A DNA stretch of 64,000 nucleotides from Candidatus Electrothrix scaldis (GCA_033584155.1 CP138355.1:310001-374000); one strand, 5' to 3'. Positions 45,271 to 54,842 are shown, counted from the stretch's first letter. Translations and numbers: made by a program. The notes: generated by a model not told the origin, from the sequence alone.

Positions 45271-45464
45271 TTTTCTTTCCTTTAGAACTCACTACATATA
45301 TTTTGTATTTTTCTTAAATCCTTACCAAGGACGAGCGAGGGCAAATGTATTGTCGTTCGTTTGTTCGTACCTGGATGATCATTACATGAGATTATAATTC
45401 ATCACGCCAAACAGGGTGGTAAGGGCTATAAAATAATTTTGGAAGAGCACTCCAGAGAGAGGTG

Positions 45465-45725
45465 CTAAAAGACTGCTGCTATAAAGCCCATAAAAGGCCC
45501 AAGCACGACCCCAGCCGTTAAAAAAACGAGAGGAAACATTACAATAGCAGTAATAGGCAGATAGAAAAACACCATCGGTCCAATGAAAAAGTTATAAACA
45601 AACCTATCAATCAAACAACACAGCAACGGAAAGAGAAGCATCAACAAGATGACCAATCCGTTTATAATGAGAACTTCTGTGCAGCTGAAGTTATTTCCTG
45701 GGTGCTTTACCGCGTCTGTTTTCAT
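45465..45725 (-). CDS. Small membrane protein with two or three TM segments, unknown function
   Basis: An 86-residue protein: a soluble start (MKTDAVKHPGNNFSCTE), then two long hydrophobic stretches (VLIINGLVILLMLLFPLLCCLI, about 19-40, and IGPMVFFYLPITAIVMFPLVFLTAGVVLGPFMGF, about 48-82). It is not recognised. A same-strand gene (ilvE) lies about 195 bases downstream. The ATG at 45725 has only a weak GGCGGAAT upstream. Confidence 0.5.
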   Translation of the reverse strand: MKTDAVKHPGNNFSCTEVLIINGLVILLMLLFPLLCCLIDRFVYNFFIGPMVFFYLPITAIVMFPLVFLTAGVVLGPFMGFIAAVF

Positions 45726-45892
45726 TCCATTCCGCCCTCAAACATGCGTGAGAATTCGCTCTAGGAGGCATAGGCAAGTGCAGCGGTGGTTTCCATCAAC
45801 GTTTTTCCATATCTCTGGCGCAAATATTTCTTATAACAGCCAACCCTCACGAAGTAAAGCCCATTCCATTGCGGCTCCCAGCTCAAATAAAA

Positions 45893-45926
45893 AAAGGCCG
45901 TCCCCTCATGTTAGGGACGACCTTTT
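45893..45926. terminator. Bidirectional terminator-like hairpin in a gene-free interval
   Basis: AAAGGCCGTCCCC and AGGGACGACCTTTT pair with one mismatch and are flanked by A on the left and T-then-A on the right. It lies in the 450-base stretch 45726-46181 that otherwise has no gene I can support. What it terminates is unclear; a lost gene is possible. Confidence 0.6.
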
Positions 45927-46181
45927 AAAATACAACGTGATGATAAAGCAGAGAGCTACAGCACTGACCTTTGTGCGGCAGATTAAAGTGGACCCCATCG
46001 TCAAATATTAATAAAACGACTATATCTCCGTAACATATTATTCTGACAAATAGTTTAGGTACACTCGATAATTTTTTCAGGAAATAACGTGTTGTAACGA
46101 GTACGAGGAAGAGAGATGGAAGCTACCAGATTCAAAGCGAGTTTTAATTTTCGGCTGTGAAAGCAGGGTGGGTACTTTTTT

Positions 46182-47870
46182 GGGTGCGGCTCTTTTCCTG
46201 CAATCTCCCAGCGATTATATCATTGCCGGAACTGCATCACCGTTCGGCATCCAGATATAGTTCCTGCACCGCTCCTTCCAAAAATGAAAGTTCAGGTATT
46301 TTTTCAGATCTCCGCTGGTTTTCAGCGCCCTTAGCTTCAGCACAGCATCCGCTGATTTCAGTCGCCAACGAGCACCGGTGAGATCCATACGATCCTTGAC
46401 CAAGTGACGACAAGCTCCCTCTATTACACCGGTGGCGATAGGCAGTCCTTTCAAAAGAGCTTCTTCATATCTCAGTCGTTTCTGATTTTTCTTGATATAA
46501 TTCGCAGCAGTATCCGCAGGGATACGTTTATTTTCATCTAATCCTCTACGTGTAGCCGCACGACGCAATCCGCTCGCCACGCTTTGCGCGTTTCCTTTCA
46601 AAATCTCAAGCGTACGGCCCTGAACCCACTTTTCTCGTTTTTCAGCGTTCTCTTTCTCTGGATAAAGAGCATGAACCGCCTTCCACAGGCACTCGACAAC
46701 ATGAATAAAATCCTGAATAACGGTTACTTTTACATCATGCTTCTCCGCCTGTACCTCGACCTGCCTGACCAGATCGGTCTGCCCGTCGATAAGAACAACC
46801 CATTCCATTTCTTGTTCAGGGTCTCGTCGAAGCGCCTCCCGGAATCCCTGGTCAAGGGCGTTTCCCATATCTTCCGTAATCTCGGCCCAGACCCGCTTGT
46901 TTTTAATTTCCGGACGCTCCGGTGCGACTTCCCCGTCAATACTGAGAAGCTGTTCAGGAGTGCGCTGATAAGGGGATGTGTCATACACTGAGACAACGGT
47001 CGCCATCCGCTTACGCCCCTTTTTCTCTCCGGGCTGAAGTCGGGCTTTTTTCTGATCCTTTTCCGCTTGTTTTTTGGCGGCGGGACGCAGATCCTGATTA
47101 TGCATTGATACGCCCTTACCGTCCGCCGTAATGACTAAAATACTGCCCTTTACGGACGACAAGTCAAGGGGTTGCTCGTAAAATTCCTTGAAATCACGAA
47201 CAATATCTGCGGATACTTCCTGAAGTTGACGTTTAGGCAGTATTCCGCCTCCCTGACGTTCCAGAAACTCCAATGTTTCGTCAAAAGAAGCGACTGCCGT
47301 CAAATGCGCTATTTCACTTCGTAGGCCGTGTGAATACTTGTCGGGCGGCAAATTCAACTCGGCATCCAGAGGAAAAACGCTGCCGACAAACTGCCCGTAA
47401 TAACCGATTCGTGACAGCTCGACCTCTCCGAAACGTGATTCAATTTTTCGAGTACAATCTGTTCTGCGACGATTGCGACGAATACCGTCTTCTCCGAGAA
47501 CAAATTCTTTTTTCTCTTCTTCTGCGGAACGCTGAGACAGATATCCCTGCGCCAGCTGCCGTATAATTTCCTGTCCTTTCTGTTGAATAACTGCTTCCAC
47601 GTCTCCGAAAGAGGATGTGGAGAATTCTATACCGGATACATGGGACGCCAGTTTATCAAGTGCTTCAAAAGACCGAAGATAATGCTCAATATTGCTTTCC
47701 GTAAGGTGACAGGGGCTGTACATATGGAACCTCCAAAACGCCGTGTAAAAAAATACCCATAATCTTTTACCGTATCATGAGAAGCAATTCAAGCAAATTG
47801 TAAACACAATCTGTTATTCGCAATCGAAATTTTATCAGTATGTTAACCTTGTATCAAAGGAGCCGCACCC
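46182..47870 (-). mobile_element. Complete ISKra4-family IS (GGGTGCGGCTC ends) with 9-bp target duplication
   Basis: A 1689-bp element with inverted ends GGGTGCGGCTC at 46182-46192 and GAGCCGCACCC at 47860-47870. The flanks TACTTTTTT at 46173-46181 and 47871-47879 are identical, a 9-bp duplication. One intact transposase inside. Its ends are shared by the 224-bp MITE at 51512-51735. Confidence 0.92.
46215..47723 (-). CDS. ISKra4-family transposase (intact)
   Basis: A 502-residue transposase, full length for the family. Visible parts are SRFGEVELSRIGYYG, SILVITADGKGVSMHN (first Asp), EWVVLIDGQTDLVRQ (second Asp), VIQDFIHVVECLWKAVHAL and LPIATGVIEGACRHLVKDRMDLTGARW (Glu and C-terminal signature). 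The reading frame is undisturbed, so this copy could drive in trans the MITE at 51512-51735, which has the same ends. Confidence 0.92.
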   Translation of the reverse strand: MYSPCHLTESNIEHYLRSFEALDKLASHVSGIEFSTSSFGDVEAVIQQKGQEIIRQLAQGYLSQRSAEEEKKEFVLGEDGIRRNRRRTDCTRKIESRFGEVELSRIGYYGQFVGSVFPLDAELNLPPDKYSHGLRSEIAHLTAVASFDETLEFLERQGGGILPKRQLQEVSADIVRDFKEFYEQPLDLSSVKGSILVITADGKGVSMHNQDLRPAAKKQAEKDQKKARLQPGEKKGRKRMATVVSVYDTSPYQRTPEQLLSIDGEVAPERPEIKNKRVWAEITEDMGNALDQGFREALRRDPEQEMEWVVLIDGQTDLVRQVEVQAEKHDVKVTVIQDFIHVVECLWKAVHALYPEKENAEKREKWVQGRTLEILKGNAQSVASGLRRAATRRGLDENKRIPADTAANYIKKNQKRLRYEEALLKGLPIATGVIEGACRHLVKDRMDLTGARWRLKSADAVLKLRALKTSGDLKKYLNFHFWKERCRNYIWMPNGDAVPAMI

Positions 47871-47906
47871 TACTTTTTTGCATGCCTTTTAACAATACCA
47901 TCGCCA

Positions 47907-48009
47907 TTAAACCACCTCTTCCGGCATATTAACCCGCCCAAGAACGGCAACTTGGTTAGCGATGGATTGAATAGAAATACCTTCTGGAATTTGCGGAAAC
48001 AATTTTAAT
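47907..48009 (-). pseudogene. 3' tail of a gene broken by insertion sequences (probably the DUF6602-like gene)
   Basis: On the reverse strand the 103 bases between two IS elements read LKLFPQIPEGISIQSIANQV and on through AVLGRVNMPEEVV to a stop at 47907. This is ordinary coding sequence cut at its 5' side by the IS1380 copy at 48010. Because the DUF6602-like gene is cut on the other side of the same IS stack, in the same orientation, this is probably its C-terminus. Direct proof is missing, since the bases between were lost with the end of the neighbouring ISKra4 element. Confidence 0.5.
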
Positions 48010-49749
48010 CCTAAATTGAGCGATTCTTGATATAAAATAATCCTTTTCCATGTTTCAACCATATGTTATTATTCATGTAAGTAAAGAACTACAGCTTAAT
48101 TGATTTGCAACCCTCCGGGTGAAGTACCATGAAGAAGAAAAAAAACACGACCTATCGAAAAAGTGACCTGAAAATTAATTATATTGACATAACTGACGAC
48201 TGTTTGACCAGTCGGTCAGGTCTGTCTCTTTTTATAGCGTACCTGCATGGTATTTCATTATTCCCTATTATTGAGAGTTTGTTCGGCGATCTGAGAAAAA
48301 GCAAAAAAAGGTGCATCGGCGGTTGAGATATTCAAGCAGATATTCTGTTTCATGATGGACGGAACCAGTCGACATCTGGTGTACTTTGACGATCTTAAGG
48401 CAGATAAGGGCTATGCCGCCTGTATAGAGACATCAGAGGATGACATGGCCTCCTCGCATACAATCAAGCGTTTTTTCGGCAATTTTTCTTTTGTTAAAGT
48501 GTTTGTTTTTCGACGTCTGCTGCAGAAACTGTTCATTTGGCGATTGAATATAACCAAGCCAGCCGTTGTTGAACTCGGCATTGATACAATGGTTATGGAA
48601 AACGATGACGCAGAGTGTCGACATGGAGTAAAACCGACCTATAAAAAAAAGAAAGGATTCCAGCCGTTACAGATGAACTGGGGAAGATTTTTTGTAGATG
48701 CGGTTTTTCGCGGTGGTGATAAGCACTCGAATCACGGTGACACTGTCCAAAAAATGATATTGCATATTGTGAATCGCATCAGAAAGGAATATCGACATGA
48801 TGTCCCGATTGTTATCCGAATGGACAGTGGTTTTTTCGACCAGAAGATTTTTGAATTTTGTGAGCAACTTGGTGTTGGTTATATCTGTGGTGGGAAGATG
48901 TATAAAGATATAAAAGAATTTGCAAGTGAGACAACCCGTTGGAGGCGTTTTGCCGCACCCGGTAAGAAAGATATTTGGGAGTATGCGGAATTCGGCACTA
49001 AAAGGGGTAATTGGAAGCAATTTCGACGTGCTATATACTGTCGCCTGTGCAACCACGGGTCTCAGCTTCGGCTTCCAGGAACTGGTCCAGACACCGTGAT
49101 CATTACAAATCTTGGGCGTGGCGGAACTATTGACGAACTTCTTGAAAAGGCGGGAGTTATGTCAGAATATGTAAGTGCCAACGCTATTGTTGCAGGGTAT
49201 CATGTACGCGGTAGCGACGAGTTGGTTAACCGAGGTTTCAAGGATTTTGGCCATGAACAACTGCCGTTCACTCGATTCACTCCAAACGCTGCGTGGTATT
49301 ACATGCTACTGGTCGGCTTTTTTCTTTTTGAATCATTCAAAGAGGATGCAGCTTCTCCCGTAGTTTCAATAACAGCCTATGCATCAACAGTGCGCCGTCA
49401 ACTGATAGATGTAGCGGGTAAAATTGTCAGGCACAGCGGTCAGGTTGTATTAAAAGTGGCCCGGTGTGCTTTTGAAGGGCTTCAATTAGCCGAAATGTTA
49501 AAAAGGTGTATTGAGCCCCCTGTGTTACAACACTAGGTGAGCATCTCTGGCAATTCTCAATTTGAATTCAGACAGGATAAGTGCGCCCAATTTTCATGAA
49601 AACTGCGGAAATTGGCCCCAAAACGTAACGGATCTGAAGAAAAGCTATATTCAGAGGTGTTTTTGTTTTCCCCTGAGAACCAATTTTTAAAAAATTGAGC
49701 TTTTCTTACCGGAATTGCTTTACCCAGACCATGAATCGCTCAATTTAGG
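48010..49749 (+). mobile_element. IS1380-family element, copy 1
   Basis: A 1740-bp element with ends CCTAAATTGAGCGATTC (48010-48026) and GAATCGCTCAATTTAGG (49733-49749). It is nearly identical to copy 2 (51415-53384 minus the MITE). The flanks (TTAAT left, TTTCA right) are not duplicated, which suggests a deletion next to the element after insertion. Its right end abuts the truncated ISKra4 element at 49750. Confidence 0.85.
48129..49536 (+). pseudogene. IS1380-family transposase, copy 1, frameshifted
   Basis: The frame starts correctly (ATG 48129, MKKKKNTTYRKSDLKINYID) and runs to residue 66, then breaks at a run of seven A at about 48301-48307 where copy 2 has six. The rest (48352-49536) contains the DDE parts VVELGIDTMVMEN, VIRMDSGFFDQKI and ELVNRGFKDFGHEQLPFTRF. 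With the extra A removed the protein would be about 469 residues. It could be a real mutation or a homopolymer error in sequencing. Confidence 0.8.
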
Positions 49750-49772
49750 TTTCAAATTCAGGACAGCAAATC

Positions 49773-50138
49773 ATGAAAAAGGGAACGTGTTCCGTCGAAG
49801 GAAATCTTGGTGTATTGGAAAATGAGATCTATGACAGTCAGCTTGAAATTAAATGGCTGATTAATGAGATATTTCATATCAACTGCCCTGCTTCCCTGCA
49901 TAAAGCCGAACAACAGATAGTTAAAGCAACAAACAGGCTTGCTGCTCGTATCTTGGCATTGAAAATACAGGAAAGTCTGAAGAGAGATAAGATACAGGAC
50001 GAGGAAAGGAAAGTAGTACGCTCTATTCCTAAAAAAATGAAGAATCAGGGTGTACGGGGAGTTAACATATCGACTTCACTTGGTGTAACGATCACAGTAG
50101 TGGCGAGCTACTTCAGTCGGGCGGTCAAAAAAAGATAA
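49773..50138 (+). CDS. ISKra4-family transposase, N-terminal frame of the truncated element
   Basis: A 121-residue frame ending in GVTITVVASYFSRAVKKR. The alternate frame continues SKKDKRRKKRNGIYPGLFLLGIHDRLTP into the catalytic ORF at 50173, so the protein is cut by a +1 shift at the A7 tract near 50127-50133. The family normally begins with such an N-terminal helical region. Either a mutation, a homopolymer read error, or a programmed shift. Confidence 0.7.
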   Translation: MKKGTCSVEGNLGVLENEIYDSQLEIKWLINEIFHINCPASLHKAEQQIVKATNRLAARILALKIQESLKRDKIQDEERKVVRSIPKKMKNQGVRGVNISTSLGVTITVVASYFSRAVKKR

Positions 50139-50172
50139 GAGACGCAAAAAAAGAAACGGCATTTATCCGGGC

Positions 50173-51195
50173 TTGTTTCTCCTGGGTATACATGATCGCC
50201 TGACTCCAAAACTTGCCTCTGAAGTCAGCTCAACAGCCGTCATTGTCGGCTCTTATGCTGAAGCCCGACAGGTTTTGGAGGGGAATGGAATATTCCTTGC
50301 TATCAAGAAGATATGTAACACCTGCCGACGCTACGCTCAACGTGCGAAGCTGTCGGCCCGGACTGAAGGATACAACTTTTCCGAGACATTGTCCGGTTGC
50401 CGGGTTGTTGTTTCTGTGGACGGGGGACGTGTTCGGATACGAGAAAAGAAACGCGGTCCTAAAACCCAAAAGGGACGCTCGGGATATCACGGTGCATGGC
50501 GAGAACCTAAGCTTTTGATTATTCATACGGTTAACGATCAAGGAAAAGTTGACAGGACCTTTGCGCCGTTTATAGATGCGAGTATGAAAGGGCCGGATGC
50601 TGTTTTTTCGCTCCTACGTTTTTATCTTGAAAAGATCAATGTGAGCTCGGCAGCGAAAGTGTTGTTTGTCGCCGACGGTGCCCGATGGATATGGAATCGT
50701 GTCAGTAAGCTGTTCACGTCACTCGGCCTTGCCTCCAATCAGTGCCATGAACTTCTCGATTTTTATCATGCAGCTGAGCATCTAAACAAGGTATCAGGAT
50801 TGCAGAAAAAATTAAAACCGGCACAAAGGAAGCGATGGTTTGCGAAACATAGAGCCATGTTGAAAAACGGCAGAAGTCAGGAAGTAGTTGAGGCGATAAA
50901 AGAGCTTTATCGCAGGAGTCGAAATAAAAAGCTCAAAACAGAGCGGGATTATTTTGTCCGCAACATGCATCGCATGCTTTATTCCGATGTCGCGGAAAAA
51001 AGTTTACCGATAGGGAGCGGGTCCGTCGAGAGCGCGATACGCAGAGTGGTTAATCTGCGCCTTAAGGGCGCTTCGCTGTTCTGGTTGCAGGAAACAGCGG
51101 AGGCTATGTTGTATTTACGAGCGCACTATAAAGCTGGCCGATGGAACATGTTGAGAGAACATGTTTTTTCCCTAAAGGCCGCGAGTGTCATTTGA
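50173..51195 (+). CDS. ISKra4-family transposase, catalytic frame of the truncated element
   Basis: A 340-residue frame with VVVSVDGGRVRI (Asp), LFVADGARWIWNRVSKLF (Asp), ELLDFYHAAEHLNKVSG and SLPIGSGSVESAIRRVVN (Glu). It is a distant relative of the transposase at 1889-2914 (same WIWN and YH-AEHL motifs, same IS ends). The TTG at 50173 is probably not a true start; the catalytic part depends on the upstream frame. With the left IS end gone the element cannot move itself. Confidence 0.78.
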   Translation: MFLLGIHDRLTPKLASEVSSTAVIVGSYAEARQVLEGNGIFLAIKKICNTCRRYAQRAKLSARTEGYNFSETLSGCRVVVSVDGGRVRIREKKRGPKTQKGRSGYHGAWREPKLLIIHTVNDQGKVDRTFAPFIDASMKGPDAVFSLLRFYLEKINVSSAAKVLFVADGARWIWNRVSKLFTSLGLASNQCHELLDFYHAAEHLNKVSGLQKKLKPAQRKRWFAKHRAMLKNGRSQEVVEAIKELYRRSRNKKLKTERDYFVRNMHRMLYSDVAEKSLPIGSGSVESAIRRVVNLRLKGASLFWLQETAEAMLYLRAHYKAGRWNMLREHVFSLKAASVI

Positions 51196-51217
51196 CCTAC
51201 TTTTTGGGAATGCTCCC

Positions 51218-51409
51218 CTTCAATCTTGGAAATAAACAGTAAAAAACCCCTATAGGAATCAATAAAGTATATTGTTTTGTCGAGTAAACAAATTTTATAC
51301 ATTAATGGATCAAGATTTATTTCACCTCCATCTAAAGCCATAATTTTGGGTTTTCCTGATTTATCAATTATAAACTTCCCATTGTAAAAAGCATCGTCAA
51401 TAAATTTAC
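51218..51409 (-). pseudogene. Middle fragment of the IS-interrupted DUF6602-like gene
   Basis: The reverse strand reads SKFIDDAFYNGKFIIDKSGK, PKIMALDGGEINLDPLMYKI and CLLDKTIYFIDSYRGFLLFI, then SKIEG where the ISKra4 end begins at 51217. If the IS1380 copy 2 and one TATTA duplicate are removed, it joins in frame to ...VAVFDFAN of the fragment at 53390-54141. So the gene was intact before the insertions. Confidence 0.8.
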
Positions 51410-51511
51410 TATTACCTAAATTGAGCGATTCTTGATATAAAATAATCCTTTTCCATGTTTCAACCATATGTTATTATTCATGTAAGTAAAGAACTACAGC
51501 TTAATTGATTT

Positions 51512-51735
51512 GGGTGCGGCTCTTCTTATTCAATTCTAGCTAACTAATAATACATCAATTGTAGATTTCAAATTGAGCGTTATTCGCTCGAACTGCTCGA
51601 CTTTTAATCCGGTAAAAATAGACCCCATAATTACCACCGCATTAACAGGAACAGTTTAGGCAAATAACAGTTAAAGTGAAATGAAGTATTGACACTTTTT
51701 CAAGACGATAACTTTGATTTAAAAGAGCCGCACCC
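51512..51735. mobile_element. 224-bp MITE of the GGGTGCGGCTC ISKra4 family
   Basis: Ends GGGTGCGGCTC (51512-51522) and GAGCCGCACCC (51725-51735) are those of the IS at 46182-47870. It has no ORF. Flanks AATTGATTT at 51503-51511 and 51736-51744 are a perfect 9-bp duplication, so it moved as a unit into the leader of the IS1380 copy 2 transposase. The intact transposase at 46215-47723 is a plausible source of activity. Confidence 0.92.
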
Positions 51736-51766
51736 AATTGATTTGCAACCCTCCGGGTGAAGTACC

Positions 51767-53171
51767 ATGAAGAAAAAAAAACACGACCTATCGAAAAAGT
51801 GACCTGAAAATTAATTATATTGACATAACTGACGACTGTTTGACCAGTCGGTCAGGTCTGTCTCTTTTTATAGCGTACCTGCATGGTATTTCATTATTCC
51901 CTATTATTGAGAGTTTGTTCGGCGATCTGAGAAAAAGCAAAAAAGGTGCATCGGCGGTTGAGATATTCAAGCAGATATTCTGTTTCATGATGGACGGAAC
52001 CAGTCGACATCTGGTGTACTTTGACGATCTTAAGGCAGATAAGGGCTATGCCGCCTGTATAGAGACATCAGAGGATGACATGGCCTCCTCGCATACAATC
52101 AAGCGTTTTTTCGGCAATTTTTCTTTTGTTAAAGTGTTTGTTTTTCGACGTCTGCTGCAGAAACTGTTCATTTGGCGATTGAATATAACCAAGCCAGCCG
52201 TTGTTGAACTCGGCATTGATACAATGGTTATGGAAAACGATGACGCAGAGTGTCGACATGGAGTAAAACCGACCTATAAAAAAAAGAAAGGATTCCAGCC
52301 GTTACAGATGAACTGGGGAAGATTTTTTGTAGATGCGGTTTTTCGCGGTGGTGATAAGCACTCGAATCACGGTGACACTGTCCAAAAAATGATATTGCAT
52401 ATTGTGAATCGCATCAGAAAGGAATATCGACATGATGTCCCGATTGTTATCCGAATGGACAGTGGTTTTTTCGACCAGAAGATTTTTGAATTTTGTGAGC
52501 AACTTGGTGTTGGTTATATCTGTGGTGGGAAGATGTATAAAGATATAAAAGAATTTGCAAGTGAGACAACCCGTTGGAGGCGTTTTGCCGCACCCGGTAA
52601 GAAAGATATTTGGGAGTATGCGGAATTCGGCACTAAAAGGGGTAATTGGAAGCAATTTCGACGTGCTATATACTGTCGCCTGTGCAACCACGGGTCTCAG
52701 CTTCGGCTTCCAGGAACTGGTCCAGACACCGTGATCATTACAAATCTTGGGCGTGGCGGAACTATTGACGAACTTCTTGAAAAGGCGGGAGTTATGTCAG
52801 AATATGTAAGTGCCAACGCTATTGTTGCAGGGTATCATGTACGCGGTAGCGACGAGTTGGTTAACCGAGGTTTCAAGGATTTTGGCCATGAACAACTGCC
52901 GTTCACTCGATTCACTCCAAACGCTGCGTGGTATTACATGCTACTGGTCGGCTTTTTTCTTTTTGAATCATTCAAAGAGGATGCAGCTTCTCCCGTAGTT
53001 TCAATAACAGCCTATGCATCAACAGTGCGCCGTCAACTGATAGATGTAGCGGGTAAAATTGTCAGGCACAGCGGTCAGGTTGTATTAAAAGTGGCCCGGT
53101 GTGCTTTTGAAGGGCTTCAATTAGCCGAAATGTTAAAAAGGTGTATTGAGCCCCCTGTGTTACAACACTAG
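51767..53171 (+). pseudogene. IS1380-family transposase, copy 2, frameshifted near the start
   Basis: From the ATG at 51767 the reading is MKKKKHDLSKK and stop: the poly-A after AAG is two bases shorter than in copy 1. Downstream the frame is open from 51840 to 53171 (443 residues) and includes the stretch that is broken in copy 1. So the copies carry different lesions, at separate A-runs. Catalytic motifs are as in copy 1. Confidence 0.8.
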
Positions 53172-53389
53172 GTGAGCATCTCTGGCAATTCTCAATTTGA
53201 ATTCAGACAGGATAAGTGCGCCCAATTTTCATGAAAACTGCGGAAATTGGCCCCAAAACGTAACGGATCTGAAGAAAAGCTATATTCAGAGGTGTTTTTG
53301 TTTTCCCCTGAGAACCAATTTTTAAAAAATTGAGCTTTTCTTACCGGAATTGCTTTACCCAGACCATGAATCGCTCAATTTAGGTATTA

Positions 53390-54141
53390 GCAAAGTCAAA
53401 TACCGCGACTGTATCAGTAGATATACCTGTTAGGGTAAGATCCTTGTCTGTAGCATCATCTAGCTTTATTGAGCACCTATAATATTTCCCGTCAGTTGAT
53501 TTCGCTAAATCTTCATGCATAAAAAAAACAGAATGATCCAGAGAGAATAATAAATCAGGCTGCTCAATACGCTTGTACTTATCTATCTCTCTCTTTAATG
53601 TATCAAAAACGTTATTCAGATTAATACAGGTTGCTCTGGTTTCACTAGTATAGAAAAAAATAACGGACAAAGGAGGAGAAGGTTTATTGATAACTTGACA
53701 TAGAGACTGGTGCTTTTCGTCGTCAATCCTGCTTTGCCATTCAATCCAAGTCTTTTCCGAAGGAATAAGTCTTTTTACACTTTTTGTATTCTCTAAAGCC
53801 TCCTGGAGAGATTTAGTCGTAAATTTTGTTTTTATTTCTATAGCAACAAGCACCTGATCTACTAAAAAAATTTTACTTTCACGACTAAGAGTGTAATTGG
53901 GTGTTGTCTTGTCGTATATTATTATATCGATTTGCTTAGATTCATTCCCTTCTATATCTATAATAATTCCAGTACCGATGCCATAATGAGAGGGCAAGAA
54001 ATCAGCAAGTAACCTTCTAATCTCTTCCTCATTCTCAGCACCCTTAGTGGCAGAGTGCCCGAGGCTTTGATTAATATAATCAAACCGAAGTTTCAGAATT
54101 TTAAAGATGCCACGCAGGTGACGATTTAAATCTGATTTCAT
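53390..54141 (-). pseudogene. DUF6602-like protein, N-terminal part (gene interrupted by IS1380 copy 2)
   Basis: About 250 residues from ATG 54141, cut at the IS end. The N-terminal part (SLGHSATKGAENEEEIRRLLADFLPSHYGIGTGIIID), then SKQIDIIIYDKTTPNYTL and the VLVAIEIKTKFTTKSLQEAL stretch resemble the DUF6602 nuclease-like fold: E..(R)xxL, GxGxI.D, Q-D-I-I-I-YD and AIEIKT, a PD-(D/E)XK-type D...ExK arrangement. Downstream pieces are at 51218-51409 and probably 47907-48009. It lies 27 bases after the RHH antitoxin gene, so it was the third gene of a PIN/RHH operon. Function unknown; a defence or toxin role is inference. Confidence 0.7.
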
Positions 54142-54168
54142 TGTAATATAAAGAGATAGTTGAAAATT

Positions 54169-54390
54169 CTAATCATTGTGATGGGTTTGAAGCTTCTTTA
54201 ATAACTCAAGCCCCCGTTTTTTACTGCCTCTACCAGCCATAGCTTTAAAGCGATTTTCGGCATCAAATGCAGTTAACGCCATTACCGTGAATTCCTCATA
54301 GAGCTTATTAATACTTGTTTTTCTTGATGCTGCCAACTCTTTGATTCTTTTGTGGGTATCATCCGGCAGTCTTACTGTAACTGTTCCCAT
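54169..54390 (-). CDS. RHH (CopG/Arc-type) antitoxin
   Basis: A 73-residue protein with a ribbon-helix-helix N-terminus: GTVTVRLPDDTHKRIKELAASRKTSINKLYEEF. The beta strand binds DNA and the basic C-terminal part (GRGSKKRGLELLKKL) is likely the toxin-binding tail. Such antitoxins repress their own operon. The start overlaps the end of the PIN gene by 19 bases, so translation is coupled. It is unusual that the toxin gene comes first. Confidence 0.85.
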   Translation of the reverse strand: MGTVTVRLPDDTHKRIKELAASRKTSINKLYEEFTVMALTAFDAENRFKAMAGRGSKKRGLELLKKLQTHHND

Positions 54391-54818
54391 AATGCCTCCT
54401 CAATAAATTCATCAGGTGTAACAATCCGCAAATTATCGAATAATAATTCTCCGCTTTTCAGGTCCTTAATGTTTTTTGTAATAATACAGCTCGCTCCTCC
54501 CCCAACAGCCAACTCAATGATATGGTTGTCTCCTTCATCCTGAAGATTCGGCCTCCAGTTGTAGTAGATTCTACACCACCGACAACATTTCATATAGGCC
54601 TGGAGAAACTCCAGCCTTTCTCTTTCATCTAAAATACATGATTTGAGTATCTTCTGCCTGCTAGTAACCTCAATGTGTTCATTGAATAAAGCTTCTCCCA
54701 TAAGCGGAGTAATTTCGTTCACGAAAACTTTTTCAATGATCTTTCTTGAGTAACTGCCTTTACTGCTTATCAATGCTGATACAATAATATTCGTATCGAG
54801 TACTATTTTAGGGGTCAT
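54372..54818 (-). CDS. PIN-domain toxin (COG1569-type putative RNase)
   Basis: A 148-residue PIN-fold protein. KIVLDTNIIVSALIS holds the first catalytic Asp (about 8), EGDNHIIELAVGGGASCIITKNIKDL the second Asp cluster and the conserved TxN-KD part. This is the PIN subgroup known from two-gene toxin-antitoxin modules paired with CopG-like proteins. It should cut RNA with Mg or Mn ions; target unknown. The ATG at 54818 is the first gene of the operon PIN - RHH - DUF6602-like. Confidence 0.85.
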   Translation of the reverse strand: MTPKIVLDTNIIVSALISSKGSYSRKIIEKVFVNEITPLMGEALFNEHIEVTSRQKILKSCILDERERLEFLQAYMKCCRWCRIYYNWRPNLQDEGDNHIIELAVGGGASCIITKNIKDLKSGELLFDNLRIVTPDEFIEEALWEQLQ

Positions 54819-54842
54819 GCTCTGAGTATAGAGTTTTTATTT

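Larger units (their letters stand above)
49750..51217 (+). mobile_element. ISKra4-family element, left end missing
   Basis: The right end GGGAATGCTCCC (51206-51217) is intact and faces the broken DUF6602-like gene. The left inverted repeat GGGAGCATTCCC is absent: the IS1380 copy ends at 49749, 23 bases before the first ORF. So the element was truncated by, or together with, IS1380 copy 1. It is the parent type of the MITE-like sequence at 1662-1800. Confidence 0.8.
51415..53384 (+). mobile_element. IS1380-family element, copy 2, with a MITE inside
   Basis: Ends CCTAAATTGAGCGATTC (51415-51431) and GAATCGCTCAATTTAGG (53368-53384). The flanks TATTA at 51410-51414 and 53385-53389 are a 5-bp target duplication. 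Subtracting the MITE (51512-51735) and its 9-bp duplicate leaves about 1737 bases, matching copy 1. The element sits inside the DUF6602-like gene. Confidence 0.92.
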
